Below, in pieces: positions 54,637-59,403 of a stretch of DNA of 59,403 bases (positions are counted from its first letter, which is position 1; the number at the start of each line of letters is the position of its first letter). Both the position numbers and the translations under genes were made by a program. Source of the stretch: Rhodospirillaceae bacterium. GTDB lineage: Bacteria; Pseudomonadota; Alphaproteobacteria; Rhodospirillales; Casp-alpha2. The notes beneath the pieces were generated by a model. It worked only from the letters and a program-made list of their open reading frames with translations, was not told the DNA's origin and ran no database searches. The stretch spans positions 1-59,403 of the forward strand of contig JABJBP010000012.1 of the NCBI GenBank assembly GCA_018665815.1. Direction: 5' to 3'.

Positions 54637-55178
54637 GCCGCCCGACCGACATTCGTACAGCCGCCATCCGCGCCGCCAGCCCCACAGATGCGGCAGCTAT
54701 TGCTGATGTCCATTGCCGGGCCTGGCGGGAAACCTGCCGGGGGATTTTGCCGGACGTCATGGTGGATGGGCTAACGGCTGAAGAGGCTCTGGCGAGCTGG
54801 AGCCAACGGCTGGACCCGGACAGTGGTGTGTCGGTATTCGGCGCTGAAGTCGAGGGCGCCATCGTCGGGTTCATCAGCGTCAAATCCTCTGATGAGCCCA
54901 CCGCTGACTTCGATGGCATGATCGATACGCTCTATATTGTCCAAGCTGGCCAAGGGTTAGGGCTGGGCCGCGCGTTGACGGCGACGGGCGCGGCGGCGTT
55001 GGCGGAAAATGGCTGCAAGGAAATGGGCGTTGTCGTCCACGCCGACAATCCGGCCTTGGGGTTTTATCAGGCCATCGGCGGGCGCACGGTCATCGAACGC
55101 ACCCGGCTGCATCGCGGCCAAATGTGCCCGGAAGTGCTATTGTCATGGCCGCTGCCACTGACATTACCGAATAAATGA
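54633..55178 (+). CDS. GNAT family N-acetyltransferase
   Basis: A 181-residue GNAT-fold acetyltransferase starting at a GTG that overlaps the rdgB stop. [20 protein letters not shown] is the opening strand-helix; [20 protein letters not shown] has the Q/RxxGxG/A acetyl-CoA pyrophosphate motif, and [20 protein letters not shown] the late Asn and Tyr. The acceptor is unknown. It ends by overlapping the hemW start (ATGA), so the four-gene rph-rdgB-GNAT-hemW run appears co-translated. Confidence 0.85.
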   Translation: MSRPTDIRTAAIRAASPTDAAAIADVHCRAWRETCRGILPDVMVDGLTAEEALASWSQRLDPDSGVSVFGAEVEGAIVGFISVKSSDEPTADFDGMIDTLYIVQAGQGLGLGRALTATGAAALAENGCKEMGVVVHADNPALGFYQAIGGRTVIERTRLHRGQMCPEVLLSWPLPLTLPNK

Positions 55179-56386
55179 CCGACATCAAAAACGACATCGC
55201 GCTTTATATCCACTGGCCGTTTTGTGAGCGGAAATGCCCCTATTGCGATTTCAACAGCCATGTCTCCGATACCGTCGATCAGGCCCACTGGCGCGACGCC
55301 TTGCTGTCGGAACTGGCGCATTTTGCGGCAGAGACGCAAGGCCGCCGGTTGACCAGCGTGTTCTTCGGCGGCGGCACCCCGTCATTGATGGCGCCGGCGA
55401 CCGTAGCCGCACTTCTGGACGCGGCTGCAGACCATTGGCAGGCCGCGACGGATTTGGAAGTGACGCTGGAAGCCAACCCGTCATCAGCCGAACAGGGGCG
55501 GTTTGCTGATTACCGGCATGCGGGGGTCAATCGTCTCTCCATCGGTGTACAATCGCTGCGTGACGAACCGCTGGCGTTCTTGGGCCGGGTTCATGACGCG
55601 GCCCAGGCGCGGGCTGCCATGAAGGTGGCCAAGGCTGTGTTCGAGCGTGTCTCCTTTGATCTGATTTACGCGCGCCCCCACCAATCCGTGGCCGATTGGC
55701 AGGTTGAGTTGGGCGAGGTCTTGGCGATGTCCGGCGATCATTTGTCGGTCTATCAATTGACCATCGAACCCGGCACGGCGTTTTTCCGCGAAGGCGTTGC
55801 CGGCGCAGATGAGGACCGCGCGGTTGAGCTTTTCGAGGCAACGCAAGAAATTCTCGAGGCGGCCGGCTTCCTGGCTTATGAAATTTCCAACCACGCCCGG
55901 CCCGGTGCCGAAAGCCGCCACAACCTGACCTACTGGCGTGGCGGCGATTATGTGGGCATTGGGCCTGGGGCCCATGGGCGAATAACGCCCGGGGCGCATG
56001 GGCGAATAACGCCCGGCGCTCATGGCCGGCTGGCTTCACCAACCACATTCGAGGCGACGCACCAAATTCACGATCCCGCCCGTTGGCTGGAACTTGTCGG
56101 CGAACACGGCCATGGCACGGCGAAACGCCGCCAACTGAGCCCCACCGAGCGCGCCGAAGAGATGATCATGACCGGGCTGCGGCTCACAGAAGGGCTCGAC
56201 ACCAAGGCGCTGGCGGCGCTGTCCGGGTTGTCATTTGATGATTTGGTCGAGCCGGGCCGCCTGCGGGAATTGACCGCGGGCGGTTTTTTGGATGCCGCAG
56301 CCGGACGCATCACCGCGACGGCTGAAGGCCGACTTCGGTTGAATGCCATCCTCGCGCGCTTGCTCGCCCCCGAAGCCGGCGCCTGA
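55175..56386 (+). CDS. hemW: Radical SAM heme chaperone HemW (formerly HemN-like)
   Basis: A 403-residue radical SAM protein, thought to insert heme into respiratory proteins. The SAM cluster motif is Cys17-x3-Cys21-x2-Cys24 in FCERKCPYCDFNSH; VFFGGGTPSLMAPATVAALL and VTLEANPSSAEQ follow as usual. HemW lacks the extra Cys of coproporphyrinogen oxidases, as here. At GIGPGAHGR, the conserved glycine-histidine loop, the protein carries two extra copies of GAHGRITP from a 24-bp tandem duplication, an unusual feature. The rest, including the C-terminal winged helix (RAEEMIMTGLRLTEGLD), is normal. Confidence 0.93.
   Translation: MTDIKNDIALYIHWPFCERKCPYCDFNSHVSDTVDQAHWRDALLSELAHFAAETQGRRLTSVFFGGGTPSLMAPATVAALLDAAADHWQAATDLEVTLEANPSSAEQGRFADYRHAGVNRLSIGVQSLRDEPLAFLGRVHDAAQARAAMKVAKAVFERVSFDLIYARPHQSVADWQVELGEVLAMSGDHLSVYQLTIEPGTAFFREGVAGADEDRAVELFEATQEILEAAGFLAYEISNHARPGAESRHNLTYWRGGDYVGIGPGAHGRITPGAHGRITPGAHGRLASPTTFEATHQIHDPARWLELVGEHGHGTAKRRQLSPTERAEEMIMTGLRLTEGLDTKALAALSGLSFDDLVEPGRLRELTAGGFLDAAAGRITATAEGRLRLNAILARLLAPEAGA
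55967..56029 (+). repeat. 24-bp tandem repeat inside hemW
   Basis: Units at 55967-55990 and 55991-56014 differ at one base, and a third diverged partial unit (GGCGCTCATGGCCGG) begins at 56015. The repeat encodes the octapeptide GAHGRITP repeatedly, expanding the conserved GAHGR loop without shifting the frame. Similar in-frame slippage repeats are uncommon in this enzyme. Confidence 0.88.
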
Positions 56387-56482
56387 TGCCTTCAACGAAG
56401 TCTTTACCATCGCGCAACCATTTGTAGTTAGAATATTCTCATCACATATCGCGGGGGACCGCGCGGAGAGGGGATAGCGCGC

Positions 56483-57691
56483 ATGGCGCAGATGATATTT
56501 TCAAAAACCTACAGCGCCGGCCAAAAGATTTTTGCCATGGGCGACGAGGGCCGCAACGCCTATTTCATTGAAAGAGGCCGGGTACAAGTCTCGCTGCCCA
56601 AGGACGACGGCGAGACCATCATCGCCGAATTGGGCAAGGGCGAAATCTTCGGCGAGATGTCGATGATTGACGACGTGCCGCGCTCCGCCACGGTCACCGC
56701 CGTTGAGGATACGGAAGTCATCGTCATCCAGCGCTCACGGTTTATTCAGCCGCTGAAATCAGCGCACCCGATGATGAACCTGCTGTTGCGTATCGTCTTA
56801 GCGCGGTTCCGCGACGCGCAGCGCCAGCTTTCCGGCATGCGCACCACATCGAGCGAAATGAATACCTCATTGGAGGAAATCCGCAGCCTCGCCTTTGACC
56901 GCATCAACACCGAACGCGACATGCGTCGGGGCCTCGACGCCGGCGAGTTCGAAATGCACTACCAGCCAATCACCTCGTTGGACGGCGGCCATATCGCCGG
57001 CTTCGAAGCTCTGATGCGCTGGCGTAAGGATGACGGCGGCTTCGTCTCACCGGTCGAATTTATCCCCTTGGCCGAGGAAACCGGCTTGATTGTAGAGCTC
57101 GGACGGTGGGCCCTGGAGACCAGCCTCAAGGAACAAAAAAACCTGGCTGGCCGTTTCAATGAAAACTTCCCCGCCGTCGCCGCACCGTTCATGAGCGTCA
57201 ATGTGTCGGGCCTGCAACTCAGCGAACTCAGCGAGATCGACCGGTTGGCCGACATCATCGATGCCAGCGGCACGCCGCCGGGTGATATCAAGCTGGAAAT
57301 CACCGAGACCTTAATGGTTGAAAACTTCGATCACGCGAAGGCCGCCCTGGATAAACTTAAAGACCTCGGCGTCCTCATCGCCATTGATGATTTCGGCACC
57401 GGTTATTCGAGCCTCAGCTACCTGCACCAGCTGCCCTTCGACACGCTGAAAATCGACCGCGTCTTCGTCACTAATATGGACAAATCCGAGAGCAGCCAGC
57501 GCATTGTCCGCTCGATTGCGCAATTGGCCCTGGCGCTTGATATGAACATTGTCGCCGAGGGTATCGAAGAACAGGCGCAAATGGATGCGCTGCGCGATCT
57601 CGGCTGCCAGTACGGCCAGGGATTTTTCATGTCGAAGCCGCTGACCACCGATGCCGCCCACGAATTAATCGACAGCAAAGCCACCTGGTAG
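56483..57691 (+). CDS. Cyclic-nucleotide-binding domain fused to EAL c-di-GMP phosphodiesterase domain
   Basis: A 402-residue signalling protein. Residues 1-120 form a CRP-type cyclic-nucleotide-binding domain with the phosphate-binding cassette GEIFGEMSMIDDVPRSATVT. A helical linker leads to an EAL domain (about 145-395) with the key motifs: YQPITSLDGGHIAGFEALMRW (E-A-L metal glutamate), SVNVSGLQL (metal Asn), LEITETLMVEN (Glu), IAIDDFGTGYSSLSYLHQLP (loop 6 DDFGTGYSS), LKIDRVFV (Lys) and AEGIEEQAQM (Glu). All catalytic residues expected of an active EAL phosphodiesterase are present, so cAMP or cGMP likely controls c-di-GMP breakdown. A DNA-binding domain is absent. An isolated gene, convergent with the lipoprotein gene 30 bp away. 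Confidence 0.88.
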   Translation: MAQMIFSKTYSAGQKIFAMGDEGRNAYFIERGRVQVSLPKDDGETIIAELGKGEIFGEMSMIDDVPRSATVTAVEDTEVIVIQRSRFIQPLKSAHPMMNLLLRIVLARFRDAQRQLSGMRTTSSEMNTSLEEIRSLAFDRINTERDMRRGLDAGEFEMHYQPITSLDGGHIAGFEALMRWRKDDGGFVSPVEFIPLAEETGLIVELGRWALETSLKEQKNLAGRFNENFPAVAAPFMSVNVSGLQLSELSEIDRLADIIDASGTPPGDIKLEITETLMVENFDHAKAALDKLKDLGVLIAIDDFGTGYSSLSYLHQLPFDTLKIDRVFVTNMDKSESSQRIVRSIAQLALALDMNIVAEGIEEQAQMDALRDLGCQYGQGFFMSKPLTTDAAHELIDSKATW

Positions 57692-57721
57692 CGCGGGTGT
57701 CGGTCTCTGCCTTAACCTGAA

Positions 57722-59326
57722 TTAATTGATTGCCGTCTCAAAGGTCGCCGGCGCCGGACTGATGACCTTGGCGTCATTCTTGCGCACCTGCAAAACCGCC
57801 AGCCCGCGTTCAGCCAAACCGCCAGGCAGAAAGCGAAATATGCCGTCACGGCCATCGAAACCGCTGGGCGTCGTCAGCGTTGCATCGGAAAAGTCAGGGC
57901 CGCCATCGACCCTTGATAACACCGCCGCTAAGGCCGCCGCGTCATAGGCCATCGTCGCCAGGCGCGGCGGTGCGGCGCCGTAGGTTGATTGATACAACTT
58001 GAGAAAATCCGCCCGCGCACTGGGTGCCGGTGCCGAATACCAGCCGCCCAGCAACGCCGGCTCGGCGCCGATGCCCGGCACATCCCATTGGCCGGTGCCC
58101 AGCATTCTGACCTTCGACGGGTCAACATCATAAAACGGCAAAAGCGCCGCCACCGATTGCAATCGCTTGCCACCGTCCGCAACCAGCAGGGCATCGAACG
58201 GCAGATCACCGATGGTTTGCAGGGTTTCCAATCGCTTCAATGCTATTTTCGAAAGGGCGTCGGTTTCTTTTTCCAAAACCTTGCGCTGTTTCAAAAGAGC
58301 CGCTCGCCGGTCGTCATAATCAGCCAGGACCCGCACCACCTCGGTAAAATCCTGGGCGCTAGGATCATAAAAGTTCACCGCCGTAACCTCGGCGCCAATG
58401 GCGCGGGCGACGGTCCGTAGCGTATCAACGACACTCGCCCCATAAGTATTGTCCGGCGCCAGCGCCGCAAACCGCGTCAAGCCGCGTTGATAGGCGTAGG
58501 TCATCACCCGGCGAACCTGATCGGCCGGCAGGAAGCCCATGGTATAGATTCCGGAGCCGGCCACAGAGCGATCGCTGGAAAACGCCAAAACCGGCACATG
58601 AGCGGCCCGCGCGGCCGGCGCAATAGCGCGTACCGACGAACCCAGCAAAGGTCCCAGAATAACTGCGGCGCCGTCACCGATCGCCATTTGCGCCGCTTTC
58701 TGCGCGCCTTGCGGTGTACCCTTGGTATCGAGGGGGAAAAGTTCCAGGCGTCGGTCGGCAAAATCAAACACCGCCAACTGCGCCGCATTGAGAAGCGCGC
58801 GACCGAGCGCTTCATTGCGGCCGCTGAGCGGCAATAAAATCGCGGCACGCACCGTGTCCGTCGTCGCCGGCGGCGGCATCACCGGCCGGGCCGGCTGGGT
58901 CGGTGCGCCACTTTGAAACTGGCCTTGCAGACCAGGTCGGTTAATCAAATGAGACAGCGAGGGTAAATCCGGGCTCGGTACGACGTTGGTACCGGGTGGA
59001 TTGTGCGCAGAGGTTTGTGACGGGCTTGTCGGTAATGCGCCACTCGATCCAATTGCTTGTGACGGACCGGGCTGGCTGGGCGCGGCGGCTCGGGCGGTAC
59101 CCGCCGGCACCGAGAGCACCTGAATTTGCGGACCACTGAGAATGGGCGGGCGTTGATGTGAACGCGGCACGCCAGTCGTCGTCGCCACGCCCGCCGGCGG
59201 GCTTTCAGCTTGCAACGGGCCGCCGCCTTGCAGAGACTGACAGGCACCGAGCGTCAGCGCACAGGCGCCGAGGGCAGCGAAAGTGGCGGATCGTGAAAGA
59301 CGGAAATTTGGCAAGTTGCTCTTCAT
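57722..59326 (-). CDS. Penicillin-binding protein activator, LpoA-like periplasmic lipoprotein
   Basis: A 534-residue lipoprotein with a lipobox in ACALTLGAC (signal from MKSNLPNFRLSRSATFAALG), then a long disordered linker rich in Pro, Ser and Gly (residues about 35-170), then a type 1 periplasmic-binding-protein-like domain: VRAAILLPLSGRNEALGRAL, AAVILGPLLGSSVRAIAPAA, APDNTYGASVVDTL and FDALLVADGGKRL. This matches the alphaproteobacterial LpoA/LppC family that activates penicillin-binding proteins in peptidoglycan synthesis. ATG at 59326 fits the signal peptide; an ATG 19 codons upstream is less likely. It diverges from the gene at the right edge. Confidence 0.86.
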   Translation of the reverse strand: MKSNLPNFRLSRSATFAALGACALTLGACQSLQGGGPLQAESPPAGVATTTGVPRSHQRPPILSGPQIQVLSVPAGTARAAAPSQPGPSQAIGSSGALPTSPSQTSAHNPPGTNVVPSPDLPSLSHLINRPGLQGQFQSGAPTQPARPVMPPPATTDTVRAAILLPLSGRNEALGRALLNAAQLAVFDFADRRLELFPLDTKGTPQGAQKAAQMAIGDGAAVILGPLLGSSVRAIAPAARAAHVPVLAFSSDRSVAGSGIYTMGFLPADQVRRVMTYAYQRGLTRFAALAPDNTYGASVVDTLRTVARAIGAEVTAVNFYDPSAQDFTEVVRVLADYDDRRAALLKQRKVLEKETDALSKIALKRLETLQTIGDLPFDALLVADGGKRLQSVAALLPFYDVDPSKVRMLGTGQWDVPGIGAEPALLGGWYSAPAPSARADFLKLYQSTYGAAPPRLATMAYDAAALAAVLSRVDGGPDFSDATLTTPSGFDGRDGIFRFLPGGLAERGLAVLQVRKNDAKVISPAPATFETAIN

Positions 59327-59381
59327 CCGGTTTTCCGAACGGGTTGTCTGAAGCGGGCCCGAGCCTAGCGATAGCGACGCC

Positions 59382-59403
59382 ATGAGTAAACCATCGGAAT
59401 TCA
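59382..59403 (+). CDS. rsmI: Start of a gene running off the right edge, probably rsmI
   Basis: ATG 59382 opens MSKPSEF before the window ends. Only seven codons are seen. The identification rests on context: an LpoA-like gene diverging from the 16S rRNA methyltransferase gene rsmI is common in alphaproteobacteria. Confidence 0.35.

Overview
This window looks like chromosomal DNA of a GC-rich alphaproteobacterium, most likely near the Rhodospirillales. The grounds are the housekeeping set and its order: glnD and mutS together, an NADP malic enzyme with a phosphotransacetylase-like tail, hrcA / rph / rdgB / hemW next to grpE-dnaK-dnaJ, dapB, nth, typA, and a PBP-activator lipoprotein diverging from a probable rsmI. 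I see no rRNA, tRNA, CRISPR array or complete insertion sequence.

Layout. 1-2 kb: a membrane adenylate cyclase running off the left edge, then a GntR/FCD regulator. 2-9.2 kb: a carbon-metabolism locus with an FAD/Fe-S 2-hydroxyacid dehydrogenase coupled to the GntR gene, facing a serine-glyoxylate-type aminotransferase, enoyl-CoA hydratase and CaiB/BaiF CoA-transferase run. 9.3-12 kb: a DUF302 protein with a Cys-rich tail, an HtrA-like protease and a D-cysteine desulfhydrase-like enzyme. 12.2-14.3 kb: a scar where a TAXI receptor, a two-TM sensor-like protein and a SulP transporter are all cut. 14.3-26 kb: M20 peptidase with a tandem repeat at its end, glnD, mutS, maeB, phoX-like. 25.9-28.4 kb: a BLUF photoreceptor diverging from a class III cyclase. 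28.4-36 kb: a damaged stretch (sulfatase, dienelactone hydrolase, AstE/RimK pair, ppa). 35.4-41 kb: ampG, GT9, typA, adenosine kinase. 41.3-46.7 kb: EI24 protein, bactofilin, lipoprotein, receiver, nth, DUF2244, dapB, two TerB-like genes. 46.9-59.4 kb: dnaJ, dnaK, grpE, hrcA on the minus strand; rph, rdgB, GNAT, hemW and a cNMP-EAL gene on the plus strand; the lipoprotein at the right edge.

Two themes stand out. First, second-messenger genes recur: two class III cyclases, a BLUF sensor beside one of them, a DUF3095 protein, and a protein joining a cyclic-nucleotide-binding domain to an EAL c-di-GMP phosphodiesterase domain. Second, an unusual number of genes carry internal deletions that remove catalytic or core segments (cyclase, sulfatase, receiver, SulP, TAXI, RimK), single-base frameshifts (DUF302, sulfatase, ppa, perhaps the cyclase 5' end) or in-frame TAG codons (dienelactone hydrolase, TerB-like 2, AstE). 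The frameshift in ppa, normally essential, warns that some of these are sequence or assembly errors; others may be real gene decay.

The most interesting unexplained nucleic-acid structures are a 40-bp-arm inverted repeat between dnaK and dnaJ, a pair of tandem hairpins with a compensatory base change just upstream of maeB, a four-copy 32-bp tandem repeat over the end of the M20 peptidase gene, and an in-frame 24-bp tandem duplication inside hemW.
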